Shown: positions 27,007 through 35,292 of the stretch, in pieces
How positions within the stretch are numbered: the first letter of the stretch is position 1
Layout of the letters: each line of letters opens with the position of its first letter
Source: UBA981 sp942490995
GTDB lineage: Bacteria > Pseudomonadota > Gammaproteobacteria > Ga0077536
DNA length: 64,000 nt
Reading direction: 5' to 3'
Assembly (NCBI GenBank): GCA_942490995.1
Contig: CALOBG010000085.1
Coordinates: 62,001 to 126,000, forward strand
Position numbers and translations under genes: made by a program
The notes under the pieces: model-generated
What the model was told of the DNA's origin: nothing
Database searches by the model: none
The model's input: the letters and a program-made list of their open reading frames with translations, nothing else

Positions 27007-27034
27007 GTAAGGAATCGCGATCTCAAGCGACTAA
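27007..27034 (+). promoter_or_regulatory. Candidate ECF-type promoter before the small secreted gene
   Basis: The elements GTAAGGAAT (27007) and CGACTAA (27028) sit about 55 bases upstream of the small secreted-protein start, next to an A/T-rich stretch (26985-27006). Their form resembles ECF-recognised promoters, but the spacing is unusual. The call rests mainly on the nearby ECF sigma gene. Confidence 0.25.
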
Positions 27035-27089
27035 ACCTCGAACACGAAGCACTGGCTTCGTACAAACCCGCAACGAGGAGACGATTGAG

Positions 27090-27338
27090 ATGAAAAACCT
27101 GCTTACCGCAATTGTACTGAGTGTCGCCGCCAACACCGCCGCTGCCGACGCTTTTGCGCCCTGGGACAACCGCAACGTTATCAGCGATCCGGCTGCGTAC
27201 AGCAGTGCGTCGGTGCCGCCGGTGGGCTTTGCCCCGTGGCGCGACCTGCGCCACGCCGCAGCCCCGCAGGCTGATGCCGCCGTCGAGGGTGTGCGCATGA
27301 GCGCCATGCCGTTCAGCGTGTTTCGCCCCTGGTCATAA
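27090..27338 (+). CDS. Small exported protein with FxPW motifs, next to an ECF sigma factor
   Basis: This is an 82-residue protein with a strong ribosome-binding site (GAGGAGA) and a signal peptide (MKNLLTAIVLSVAANTAAA). The mature part is about 60 residues, has no cysteine, and repeats an aromatic motif three times: FAPWDN, FAPWRD and FRPWS. I do not recognise a named family. It precedes an ECF sigma factor and small anti-sigma gene and may be their main target, as small exported proteins often are. A stable hairpin follows its stop. Confidence 0.65.
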   Translation: MKNLLTAIVLSVAANTAAADAFAPWDNRNVISDPAAYSSASVPPVGFAPWRDLRHAAAPQADAAVEGVRMSAMPFSVFRPWS

Positions 27339-27358
27339 CGATCGCGACGGGACGAACC

Positions 27359-27397
27359 GCGGCAGGTATCGGCGCAAACTCTGCCGGTACCTGCCGC
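27359..27397 (+). terminator. Hairpin between the small secreted gene and the sigma gene
   Basis: The arms GCGGCAGGTA and TACCTGCCGC pair perfectly over 10 bp, and an inner CGGC/GCCG pair extends the stem. It begins 20 bases after the small-gene stop. There is no U-run, so it may protect or attenuate a transcript running into the sigma gene rather than end it fully. Confidence 0.45.
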
Positions 27398-27458
27398 CGG
27401 GCGCGACTCGGGTTATAGTCATGCAACCGCTTTCGGTACCGCCTGGATCGACCGCGCC

Positions 27459-28043
27459 ATGGCTGAGCGCATTGCCGCCGATGAACATTCCCCCGAGCGA
27501 TGGCTCGAAGAACACGGCGACGCGCTGTACGCTTACGCCATGATGCGCGTCCACCACGCGGCGACGGCCGAAGACCTGGTCCAGGAAACCCTGCTCGCAG
27601 CGCTGTCCGCGGCCGGGCGTTTCGAGGCGCGCGCGAGCGTGCGCACCTGGCTGATCGGGATCCTCAAAAACAAGCTTATCGACGCCCTGCGCAAATCCGC
27701 ACGTGAGTCGAGTTACCGGCCGGCGGTCGCCGACGACGGCGATCTGAACGGCAGTTTCGATGCCGGCGGCCATTGGGTGAGCCCGCCGCGGGACTGGGGC
27801 GATCCCGCTGCGCTGGCCGAAAACGCCGCCCTGAAAGCAGCGATGATGAGCTGCATCGCGGCGCTGCCGGAAAAACTCCGCACCCCGTTCCTGCTCAGCG
27901 AGGTCGACGGCCTGGAGACCACGGCCGTGGTCGAGGTGCTGAATATTTCCAGCGCCAACAATCTGTGGGTGATGCTGTCGCGCGCTCGCGAGCGCGTGCG
28001 CCGCTGTCTTGAACACTCCTGGTACCAGGGAGCGCGACGATGA
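27459..28043 (+). CDS. ECF RNA polymerase sigma factor
   Basis: This is a 194-residue sigma-70 relative with only regions 2 and 4. Region 2 spans WLEEHGDALYAYAMMRVHH, AEDLVQETLLAAL and VRTWLIGILKNKLIDALRK. Region 4 spans LPEKLRTPFLLSEVDGLETTAVVEVLNISSANNLWVMLSRARERVR as successive segments, including a helix-turn-helix. The short linker holds a glycine/proline-rich insertion. It overlaps the next gene by four bases (ATGA), which is typical of a sigma/anti-sigma pair. It probably controls the small exported protein and itself. Confidence 0.92.
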   Translation: MAERIAADEHSPERWLEEHGDALYAYAMMRVHHAATAEDLVQETLLAALSAAGRFEARASVRTWLIGILKNKLIDALRKSARESSYRPAVADDGDLNGSFDAGGHWVSPPRDWGDPAALAENAALKAAMMSCIAALPEKLRTPFLLSEVDGLETTAVVEVLNISSANNLWVMLSRARERVRRCLEHSWYQGARR

Positions 28044-28291
28044 TTGACTGCGAACGCGCCAGCACGCTGACTCTGGCCGAGCAGGACCGCAGGCTTGGTC
28101 TGCGCGAACGAATCGCGCTCGCGCTGCATCGTCTGGTGTGCGCGCCGTGCCGTTTCTACCGTCGCCAGATGGACGCCTTGCGCCGCGCCGCGGCCGGCCT
28201 CGAAGAACCGCCTGCGAGCGGTCTCGACGACGCCGCGCGGCGGCGGATCCGCGAACGTCTGGCGGCCGGTCAACAGGATCTCGCGGAGTAA
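28040..28291 (+). CDS. Small zinc-finger (zf-HC2-like) anti-sigma protein
   Basis: This 83-residue soluble protein is coupled to the sigma gene by an ATGA overlap. It holds the His-x3-Cys-x2-Cys arrangement (HRLVCAPCRFYRRQM) seen in zinc-binding anti-sigma domains. It has no membrane helix, unlike most anti-ECF factors, so any signal must be cytoplasmic. The role as an anti-sigma factor is inferred from the motif and position. Confidence 0.75.
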   Translation: MIDCERASTLTLAEQDRRLGLRERIALALHRLVCAPCRFYRRQMDALRRAAAGLEEPPASGLDDAARRRIRERLAAGQQDLAE

Positions 28292-28387
28292 TCGGCCGCG
28301 GCTCGAGGCGGTGCCGCGCCCGATGACCGCAGTGGTCATTCAATAGCCTGTTAAAATCGGACTAATTCTGACGCAGGCGGCACAGCT

Positions 28388-28996
28388 ATGAGAATGAGTC
28401 ATCACCGGTTTCAGACGGCAACTGCCGTCATCGCGCCACGCACCATGTTTGTGCTGGTACTCGGCGCGTTACTCGCAGCCTGTGCGACTACCCCGCAGAT
28501 CCTGCCGGTAACGCCGCGACCGGTGGTCACCGCCACCGCCGATCGCGGCGCCGGACGGACCTTAAGCATCGAACTGCTCGATGCCCGCGGCAGCAATGTG
28601 GTTGGCCTGCGCGACGCCAACAAAACCGATTCAGCGATTACCACCACCCCCGAGATGCTGCCGAACATTCGACGCGCCCTCGAATCGGGTTATGCGCAGC
28701 AGGGTTTCACCATCGTGCAGCCGGGCAGTGCGGCCGATGTCGCGCTCGAAGTGCGTTTGACCGAGTTGGGCTACCAGCGCGAAGCGAGCGGCGCGCTGCC
28801 TGATCTGAAAACCGGTGCGACCTTTCAGGTTTCGAGCACTCTGCCTGAAAAAACCGTCGAGGCTGTTTATCGTGATGCGCAGACCAAGGACACCGTCATC
28901 AAGCCGTCGTTGTCAGCCAACGCGGAACTGCTCAACCAGCATATTGACGGCGCCCTGGAGAAACTGATCGCCGATCCGCGTCTGACCACACCGTGA
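28388..28996 (+). CDS. YajG-family lipoprotein
   Basis: This 202-residue protein has a lipobox in VLGALLAACATTP (Cys about residue 32). The mature domain follows the YajG/DUF4810-like pattern: LSIELLDARGSN, PEMLPNIRRALESGYAQQGFTI, then ADVALEVRLTELGY. A start at 28445 (MFVLVLGALLAAC) would give a shorter, more typical signal peptide. YajG lipoproteins sit in the outer membrane with no established function. It is followed by a convergent lipoprotein gene and a shared hairpin. Confidence 0.82.
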   Translation: MRMSHHRFQTATAVIAPRTMFVLVLGALLAACATTPQILPVTPRPVVTATADRGAGRTLSIELLDARGSNVVGLRDANKTDSAITTTPEMLPNIRRALESGYAQQGFTIVQPGSAADVALEVRLTELGYQREASGALPDLKTGATFQVSSTLPEKTVEAVYRDAQTKDTVIKPSLSANAELLNQHIDGALEKLIADPRLTTP

Positions 28997-29006
28997 GGCC
29001 ATGGTC

Positions 29007-29032
29007 CCGCCGGTCAGGATGCTGGCCGGCGG
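29007..29032. terminator. Bidirectional hairpin between convergent lipoprotein genes
   Basis: CCGCCGG and CCGGCGG pair around an inner CAG/CTG, with an A-run (AAAAAA) on the right. For the minus-strand gene ending at 29049 the order is T-run then hairpin, and for the plus-strand gene it is hairpin then A-run, so efficiency is uncertain. Position between two convergent stops supports a terminator role. Confidence 0.5.
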
Positions 29033-29048
29033 CGGATCAGAAAAAACC

Positions 29049-29549
29049 TTAAATGGTGTCGGTGTCGTGCGCGGCGCGGGCGCTGCTGTTGAGCATCGAG
29101 TCGATGCGTCGCGCGGCGCGTTCGCATTGTCCGAGGCTGGTGAACACCCTCAAGCGCAATGCGATCGAGGGCTTTTCACCTTCGAGGTGGGCGAGTATGG
29201 CCCGCGTCAGCGGGCTGCACGATTCGGTCATGCGCGCTTCGGCAGCGATCAGGGCTGGATCGGCGTTCTCGAAAATCTCCATCAGCGGGTAGTGATCGAG
29301 CAGCGAATCCGCAACCCGGCTCTGGTAGAGAAACACGCGCTCGGCCCGGCTGCGGCCATTTTCCCGTTCGGCGCTGGCGACATCGGTGCTGCCAGGTGTT
29401 GGTCCGACGCTGGCGCAACCGGCGGCCAGCAAGGCGAGTCCTGCAATCAATCCCGATTTCGAAATACGACCCGAAGCTGTCGCCAATCCCGTCATCCGCG
29501 CATGCCCTTGGTGCATCGTTCGGCGGCTGTCAGGCAGCCGCGCTGTCAC
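29049..29549 (-). CDS. Hypothetical lipoprotein
   Basis: This 166-residue product has a lipobox in LIAGLALLAAGCASVG (Cys about residue 45), so the mature protein is about 120 residues. The true start is probably the Met12 or Met19 codon, giving a normal signal peptide. The mature part is helical and charged, with four cysteines in total (including TESCSPL and LGQCERA), and I do not recognise a family. It faces the YajG gene. Confidence 0.65.
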   Translation of the reverse strand: MTARLPDSRRTMHQGHARMTGLATASGRISKSGLIAGLALLAAGCASVGPTPGSTDVASAERENGRSRAERVFLYQSRVADSLLDHYPLMEIFENADPALIAAEARMTESCSPLTRAILAHLEGEKPSIALRLRVFTSLGQCERAARRIDSMLNSSARAAHDTDTI

Positions 29550-29714
29550 TGGTATAAAGCATAGCCGGTCTGGTCCTGCTCGCTACCCTGAGGAGCCCGG
29601 AATGTGAGCTGTTTCGCGCCCGCGGAATGTAAAAAATTACGTCCCCGTGCTGATCCCACGACAACCCGCCTTGACCGGTCTGCTTTCACGTTAACGGTCA
29701 TTGAATCCACGACT

Positions 29715-31907
29715 TTAGGAGCGCGGCCCGGCCACGCTGTTTTTGAGTTCCGCGACCAGGGTGGCCGGGCCGCGGCCGCTGCGGCGCGGCTCCAGGGCGA
29801 GGCCTAAATGTGGCCACAAGCCGCGCCGAATGGTCTCCGGCAATACGTTTTCCAGGTATTCCAGCGCCGTCCCCCGAATGCCGCGGTCGCTGCTGAACAC
29901 GGCGCGAAATGACAGGTGCAGGGCATCGCGCTCAAGCACCAGGCTGAGCAGGGTAAACACGTGTTCGAGGCTGTAATCGACGCCGAGGCCGGCTTCCGTG
30001 GCGACCGGGTCCTCGCCCTGGATGACGTCGTCGAAGCGGATGTCGCGATTTTTCCATTGCGCGCTGTCGACGCTGACCTCGGTCTGGCAGATCGCGAATA
30101 TCGCGTCTTTGTCGATAGCCAGCTCCGGGTCACGGCCGAGCATGCGCGACAGGGCGCGCGCGGCGCTGTAACGGACATTGAATTCATTGTCCTTGAGCCC
30201 GTGCATCAGCGTTTCGACCACGCGCGGATGATGCGACACCTCGAGCACGCTCGGCAGCCGCTGGCGGGCCAGCAGCGGGACGTCGGGGTCGAACATCGCA
30301 TCGCCCAGCAGGCCGATACATTGCGGTACCACCCAGCGCAGTTCGGTACGCGCAAGATCGGCGATTTCGTCGACCGCGAGCATCGGTACGATGAACGGCG
30401 CGAGGCGGTGATCCATGAAATCGCCTTCCAGGCAGGCGCGTACGCGCTGCCGATCACCGGAGCCCAGGTCGGCGACCGCCCGGGCCAGGGCCTGGCCGGG
30501 CGCCAGCGGCGGCGCCACCGTGTCCGGGTGCGGCGACCGCTCCGGCGGTTGCTGCTCGCGCTGGCGCTTGAGTTCGGCGATGCGCGCCATCAGCAGCGAG
30601 CGCTCCGAGTCGGACGAGGCCTCGGCCAGCGTCTGGCGGGTGGTGGCGTCCATGATTTCCTCATCACTGATGGAAATAACGCCGTCGCGCAGATTACTCG
30701 CCAGTTGGCCGACGTAGCCGCGGTATAGCTGCTTGATGACCAGAAGGGTCAGTACCGCAATCAGCATGGCGGCGAAGATCACGACCCCGGCCGGCAGATC
30801 GGGGATCAGCGCGAGCAGGCCTAAGATGATGCCGCCGCCGATGATGTCGCCGAGCCGGTCCGAAGCGACATCGATGATCGATTTTGTCGGCCGCTTGCGC
30901 GACGGTGGGAGCGGCGTATAGAGCAGTTCGAAGGCGGAACGGAAAAACGAGTTCTGAAACACCATCTGTCCACCGCGCAGGATCAGGACCGTCCACAGCC
31001 GCAGCGCAAACGAATTGACGAGTCCGCTCAGCAGCACCATGGCCGGCATCACCGACAGCGCCACACCGATACCGTAGCGATTCAGCAGGCGCGGTCCAAG
31101 CGCGCTCTGGATGATGAACGTGATCAGACCGGCAGCCGCGTAGAAGCGCCCGAACAGCCCGACCAGCGCAGCTTCGTCGGTGATGCGTCGCGCCGCCTCG
31201 GCCTTGAACACGTAGTCGACCAGTGCCGCCAGTGAAGCGACCAGGACCATCAGCAGTCCCATCAGCATGAGATAGCGGTTCCGAAACAGGATCTGGATAC
31301 CGGACTCGACTTCGACATCCTGACGCGCTGCGGTGCCGCGCGGCCGGCCGATACTGAACACCGTCGCCGCGCAAGCGAGGTGCAGCACACCGAGTACGAC
31401 GATCATGGCGCGCGCGTCGAGCATGGCCGCGACACGATCGGCGAGCACCCCGCCGAGCACCCCGCCGAGCGTGGCCGCCGCCGCAACCTGCGCGATGGTG
31501 CGCTTGGCGGTATGCGGGTCAAAGCGTTCGTTGACCACAGACCAGAAGCCCGAAATTAAAACCGCGCCAAATACCGCCATCTGCAGATACAGCGTCAGCG
31601 CGGCGAGGTGGGGTGCGCCGCCGTACAGCCACCAGCTGCCGATGAACAGCACGGCGCTGAGGAAATACGCCGCCGGCACGATCCGCCACGGCCCGAAACT
31701 GGTCAGCAGGCGCGACATGATGACAACCGCGAGCATCGACAGCAGCGCGGCGACGATGACCATCTTGGGCAGCTGGGTGACGTCGTAGTAAGACAGAAAA
31801 ATGGCGTCGCGGGTGGCTTTGCCGCCAACCTGGTGCGCGATCATGAGGGTCGCCGACACGAGCGCAAAGAACGTTGCCGTCGCGGTCGTGTTCGGTTTTA
31901 CGGTCAT
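29715..31907 (-). CDS. Nucleotide-translocase-like (NTT/TlcC) MFS transporter with HEAT-like tail
   Basis: This is a 730-residue protein. Residues 1-410 hold about 12 membrane helices with an ATP/ADP-carrier-like start (ATFFALVSATLMIAHQVGGKATRDAIFLSYYDVTQLPKM, read in pieces) and RGGQMVFQNSFFRSAFELLYTPL. A hydrophilic region and HEAT-type repeats follow (for example HHPRVVETLMHGLKDNEFNVRYSAARALSRML). Proteins with this layout are found in many free-living bacteria, where the ATP/ADP exchange activity of parasites is not shown. Substrate is unknown. It stands alone on the minus strand. Confidence 0.85.
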   Translation of the reverse strand: MTVKPNTTATATFFALVSATLMIAHQVGGKATRDAIFLSYYDVTQLPKMVIVAALLSMLAVVIMSRLLTSFGPWRIVPAAYFLSAVLFIGSWWLYGGAPHLAALTLYLQMAVFGAVLISGFWSVVNERFDPHTAKRTIAQVAAAATLGGVLGGVLADRVAAMLDARAMIVVLGVLHLACAATVFSIGRPRGTAARQDVEVESGIQILFRNRYLMLMGLLMVLVASLAALVDYVFKAEAARRITDEAALVGLFGRFYAAAGLITFIIQSALGPRLLNRYGIGVALSVMPAMVLLSGLVNSFALRLWTVLILRGGQMVFQNSFFRSAFELLYTPLPPSRKRPTKSIIDVASDRLGDIIGGGIILGLLALIPDLPAGVVIFAAMLIAVLTLLVIKQLYRGYVGQLASNLRDGVISISDEEIMDATTRQTLAEASSDSERSLLMARIAELKRQREQQPPERSPHPDTVAPPLAPGQALARAVADLGSGDRQRVRACLEGDFMDHRLAPFIVPMLAVDEIADLARTELRWVVPQCIGLLGDAMFDPDVPLLARQRLPSVLEVSHHPRVVETLMHGLKDNEFNVRYSAARALSRMLGRDPELAIDKDAIFAICQTEVSVDSAQWKNRDIRFDDVIQGEDPVATEAGLGVDYSLEHVFTLLSLVLERDALHLSFRAVFSSDRGIRGTALEYLENVLPETIRRGLWPHLGLALEPRRSGRGPATLVAELKNSVAGPRS

Positions 31908-32019
31908 GGCGTTGGTGGCGTGGGCTGCAGGCGCGAAGGGCCATTAGCATACTGCGGATCGCGGCGGGCGGGCAGGGCCGCCAATGCTTGAGGATAGCTG
32001 TGCCGGCAGAAAAATGTCC

Positions 32020-32052
32020 GCGCCTGCCCGCAGCATGGCTGCCGGCAGGCGC
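32020..32052 (-). terminator. Rho-independent terminator of the PspA/VWA operon
   Basis: GCGCCTGCC and GGCAGGCGC pair, and the inner GCAGC/GCTGC continue the stem with a single C/C mismatch and an ATG loop. On the minus strand the stem is followed by GGACATTTTTCT, a clear U-run. It lies 17 bases after the VWA stop. Confidence 0.8.
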
Positions 32053-32068
32053 GTTCGAGATGCCGCGA

Positions 32069-33286
32069 TCAGAACTTGGCCGCGGCGTCGTAGGACAGCC
32101 CGGCGCCGAGCGCCTGGCGGCGTACGGCGCCGTAGATTTTTTCGTCCAGCGAGGCCGCGGCGCCGCCTTCGGCGGCAACCTGCTTCTCGATGTAGGCGTC
32201 GCGCTTACCGGCCAGTTCGCTGATCCTGCGGTTCAAATCCTCGCGCTTGCGCGCCTGCTCCTTGACTGCCACTTCGCGTTCGGCTGGCGCCATCGCACGC
32301 AGGGGCGCCGGCAGGGTGTCAGGCTCGGCCTGCTCCAGGTCGAGCCGCCCGCTGGTCACGGCGTCGACGAGGTCGCTGTCGCCGAGGAAATTGTCTTTAC
32401 CGGACGCCGAGGCGTTGAATGCCGCACGCCGGGCGCGACTCGCGGTCGAAGCCTTGGCGTGGAGTTTCGCCGCGGCCTGCTGCTTCGCTTCGTGGCGCGC
32501 GAGCGTTTTTTTGTCGCCGAAAGCCATGCGCGTGTCGTCGAGTTCCTTCGATAGTTCGGCAATCGAGGCGTCAAACGGGGTCACCACGGCGACCGCGCTG
32601 CCGTCATGATCGACGTCGAAAAAATCGCCCTGGCTGGCACTGGCGATGGTCTGCCAGACCTGGCGGGTGGTGTCGTCGTTGCCGCAGCGGATGGCGTTGA
32701 TGACGATACCGCGCTGCTGAGCCATGGCGACGATCTGGGGGTACTGGCGCTCGTTGGCGTAGTCCATGTGCGGCGGCGCATCGCCGACCAGGAAAACAAC
32801 TTTGTAGGTGTTGTCGTTATTACTCCAGGACATGCGCTCAACGGCGTCGTCGAGCGCCTGGTTGACCGACTCCGGGCCGTCACCGCCGCCGGCGGCGCGA
32901 AAATCCATCAGCCTGGCGTACATGGAATCGAGATCGCTGGACAGGTCGACGACCTGGGTGACATAGGCGTCGCCGCGATCGCGGTAGGCGACCAGGCCCA
33001 TACGGATCTCGGGCGCCGGCTGGGCCTGCGCCATGGTCGTCGCGATCGACCAGATCTTCTCTTTGGCCGCGGCGATCAGGCCACCCATGGAGCCGGTGGT
33101 ATCGAGCGCGAAAACGACTTCGATGCGCGGGCGCTGCGCGGCGCGGTGGGCCGTGATCACGGGGTCCGCGGGTTTGATGACAGGTGCGCCGGCGGTGGTG
33201 ACGGCGTCGCTGTCAAAAGCCGGGTAGAACGCGACCACCGTGGCGGTCGCGGCAAACAGGGCCAGTCCAAGTATTTGCTTTTTCAT
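32069..33286 (-). CDS. Exported von Willebrand factor type A (VWA) protein
   Basis: This 405-residue protein has an N-terminal signal or anchor segment (KKQILGLALFAATATVVAFYP). The VWA domain (about residues 52-240) has a MIDAS metal site in FALDTTGSMGG (Asp62, Thr64, Ser66) and a later GGGDGPES loop. The second half is a charged, helical coil with many Ala, Lys and Arg (residues 245-405). It is the last gene of a PspA operon and is followed by a U-run terminator. Acting as an adhesion or envelope-sensing scaffold is inference. Confidence 0.88.
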   Translation of the reverse strand: MKKQILGLALFAATATVVAFYPAFDSDAVTTAGAPVIKPADPVITAHRAAQRPRIEVVFALDTTGSMGGLIAAAKEKIWSIATTMAQAQPAPEIRMGLVAYRDRGDAYVTQVVDLSSDLDSMYARLMDFRAAGGGDGPESVNQALDDAVERMSWSNNDNTYKVVFLVGDAPPHMDYANERQYPQIVAMAQQRGIVINAIRCGNDDTTRQVWQTIASASQGDFFDVDHDGSAVAVVTPFDASIAELSKELDDTRMAFGDKKTLARHEAKQQAAAKLHAKASTASRARRAAFNASASGKDNFLGDSDLVDAVTSGRLDLEQAEPDTLPAPLRAMAPAEREVAVKEQARKREDLNRRISELAGKRDAYIEKQVAAEGGAAASLDEKIYGAVRRQALGAGLSYDAAAKF

Positions 33287-33316
33287 GATGATGTCCTCGC
33301 TATAACTATTAAAGGA

Positions 33317-33880
33317 TTAATGATTGCGGTTGAGCTCAAGGAATGCGGCTTCGGCGCGCCTGGCGGCGCGCGTGAAGCCGGCGGCGGGATCGTCGATGGT
33401 GTCGCTCGGGCAGCGCTGCCAGTGTTGGGGAATGAAACAGAACAGCGCCTGGACCAGAAAAAAGCACCACACGCTGAGCAGCACGCTGCCGCTGTGCAGT
33501 GCGGTCGCGCTGGCGGCGATCAACGCCAGCGCGGCGAGCCCGAGGTCGAACAGTGCCGACAGCACGCTGGTGTGGCAGCACAGCGAGCGGCTCAGCCACA
33601 ACAGTACGGCGTGAGCGACAAGGAAACTGGCAAGACCGGTCGCGGTTATCGCGATGATCCCTGCCGCCAGCAGCCATGCCAGCGGCAGCGCGATGCGGCC
33701 GAAACGCAGCTTCGCCCGCACTACGATGACCGCAAAGTAGGCGCCGCCGAGCAGGGTGATCACCAGCTTGATCACGAACGTGCCCGGCCACAGCACGCTG
33801 AGCGCGGCGAATACCACCGCGGCCGCCGGCGCCAGTACTGCCGCAACAACCACGCCATGGACGAAACTGAAGCGGCTCAT
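33317..33880 (-). CDS. Inner-membrane protein of the PspA/VWA operon
   Basis: This 187-residue protein has about five to six hydrophobic helices (VVVAAVLAPAAAVVFAALSVL, ITLLGGAYFAVIVV, LPLAWLLAAGIIAITATGLA, then two more) and a hydrophilic C-terminal 35 residues. No family is recognised. The start overlaps the pspA stop by four bases (ATGA), so it is co-translated. It may anchor PspA or the VWA protein. Confidence 0.8.
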   Translation of the reverse strand: MSRFSFVHGVVVAAVLAPAAAVVFAALSVLWPGTFVIKLVITLLGGAYFAVIVVRAKLRFGRIALPLAWLLAAGIIAITATGLASFLVAHAVLLWLSRSLCCHTSVLSALFDLGLAALALIAASATALHSGSVLLSVWCFFLVQALFCFIPQHWQRCPSDTIDDPAAGFTRAARRAEAAFLELNRNH

Positions 33881-34398
33881 GACCGCGCCCGCCGCTGTTT
33901 CTCGCGCAGGTAGGCGATTTCAATTTCTTCGCTGGCGATGGCGGTTTCGAAAGTGCCCGCAGCGCGCCCGGGATCGTCGACCAGCACCTCGAGCTTTTCG
34001 CGCATGGCACGCAGTTGTTCGGCGGCGTCGCGAATACTGGTTTCAAGCGCGTCAGCGCGCTTGTCGGCCGTCGCCCGTCGCGCGGCGGCGGCCTGCTCGC
34101 GGCGGCTCGCTTCGAGCTTGCGTCGCACCAGGTTGCGCGCCAGTTGATCCTCGCCGGCGGCGAAACAGATATCGAGTTCCTCGTCCAGCGCGCGTAGCTG
34201 GTCCTGCTCGCGGATCTCGGCGTCGGCGGCGTGCTCGCGTTCCTGTTGCAGGGCGCGCTCACGGCTGCGCATGGTGTCGAGTTCGTGTTCCATGTCACGC
34301 ACCGCCTGGCGCAGCAACACGTCCGGTTCTTCGATGCGATCGAGCACGGCGTTGACATCGGCCGTAAACAGTCGCGTGAATCGATTGATGAGCGGCAT
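33877..34398 (-). CDS. pspA: PspA/IM30-family protein
   Basis: The start at 34398 (MPLINRFTRLFTADVNAVLDRIEEP) follows a GGGAG site and gives the standard PspA beginning. The 173-residue product is almost all coiled coil: LLRQAVRDMEHELDTMRSRERALQQEREHAADAEI is typical in its spacing, and it ends EEIEIAYLREKQRRARS. It is shorter than PspA of Escherichia coli (222 residues). PspA/IM30/Vipp proteins build ESCRT-III-like assemblies that repair the inner membrane. Here it leads the operon PspA, membrane protein, VWA. Confidence 0.88.
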   Translation of the reverse strand: MPLINRFTRLFTADVNAVLDRIEEPDVLLRQAVRDMEHELDTMRSRERALQQEREHAADAEIREQDQLRALDEELDICFAAGEDQLARNLVRRKLEASRREQAAAARRATADKRADALETSIRDAAEQLRAMREKLEVLVDDPGRAAGTFETAIASEEIEIAYLREKQRRARS

Positions 34399-34489
34399 GC
34401 GGGTTCTCCCGGGGTTGTCAGTGGCGGCTACTGTGCGCTCCAGCCGCGCACGCGATAAGACACGATCGGGTAAAACTTCGGGGTGCCGA

Positions 34490-34507
34490 TTTACAAAACT
34501 TTTACAA
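34490..34507. promoter_or_regulatory. Tandem TTTACAA site (CpxR-like box) in the PspA / two-component divergent gap
   Basis: TTTACAA occurs at 34490-34496 and 34501-34507, an 11-base repeat as expected for a dimer of an OmpR-type regulator. On the minus strand it reads GTAAA-N6-GTAAA, the form of the CpxR box (GTAAA, 4-8 spacer, GTAAA). The response regulator gene starts 57 bases to the right and pspA 92 bases to the left. Confidence 0.6.
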
Positions 34508-34563
34508 GCCAACAGCGACCTGCAACTGATAGGGTGTCATTCGGTAACTGGAGATCAGCGCAG

Positions 34564-35271
34564 ATGTCGCGCAAGCCGAGCCTGCTTGTCGTCGAAGACG
34601 AGAAGGCCATACGTACGGGACTGATCGACGTATTCGTGTTTCACGGCTACGAGGTCGAGGCCGCGGCCGACGGTCGCGAAGGACTCAAGCTCGCGCTGGC
34701 CCGGCACTACGATCTGATCCTGCTCGATGTCATGTTGCCCTCGCTTAACGGGTTCGAGATCTGCGAGGCGATCCGCGCCCGCGATCGCGAGCAGCCGATC
34801 ATCATGCTCACCGCCAAGGTCAGCGACGAGGACATCGTCAACGGTCTGCGCCTGGGTGCGGACGACTACGTCGGTAAACCGTTCGGCGTGCAGGAACTGG
34901 TGCTGCGCGTCGAGGCGGTGCTGCGCCGCAGTCGCGGCAGCCGCGAGGCGCTGGAGGAAATTGTGCTGGGTGACGGTACGTGCATCGACTGCGCCAACCT
35001 GGTGGCCCGCGCCGACGGTCGCGAGATCGCGTTTACGCGTCGAGAAATCGAGATCCTGCGTTATCTCGCCGCGCACCCCGAGCGGCCGGTCGCGCGCGAC
35101 GAACTGCTGGCCGAGGTGTGGGGCTATGCGCGCGGGCTGGAACTTGAAACGCGGACCGTCGATATCCATATCGCCAAGCTGCGCCGCAAGCTGGAGACCG
35201 ACCAGCGCCAGCCGCAACACATCGTCACCGTCCGCGGCGCCGGCTATCGCCTCGTGCTGGGCGCGGACTGA
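34564..35271 (+). CDS. OmpR-type response regulator of the PspA/VWA region
   Basis: The start at 34564 (MSRKPSLLVVEDEKAI) has GGAG ten bases upstream; the longer frame from 34483 runs through the operator. It is 235 residues: a receiver with Asp55 (LLDVMLPS), Thr83 and Lys105 (VGKPFG), then a winged helix ending VRGAGYRLVLG. A histidine kinase gene follows after 21 bases. A tandem repeat that fits an OmpR dimer is directly upstream, so autoregulation and control of the divergent pspA operon are likely. Confidence 0.94.
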   Translation: MSRKPSLLVVEDEKAIRTGLIDVFVFHGYEVEAAADGREGLKLALARHYDLILLDVMLPSLNGFEICEAIRARDREQPIIMLTAKVSDEDIVNGLRLGADDYVGKPFGVQELVLRVEAVLRRSRGSREALEEIVLGDGTCIDCANLVARADGREIAFTRREIEILRYLAAHPERPVARDELLAEVWGYARGLELETRTVDIHIAKLRRKLETDQRQPQHIVTVRGAGYRLVLGAD

Positions 35272-35292
35272 GCGCGGCCGGCGCCATTGTCG

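Noticed and set aside
32606..33913. A 435-codon plus-strand frame over the VWA/membrane genes
   Set aside because: The opposite strand holds three coupled genes with recognisable VWA and PspA motifs.
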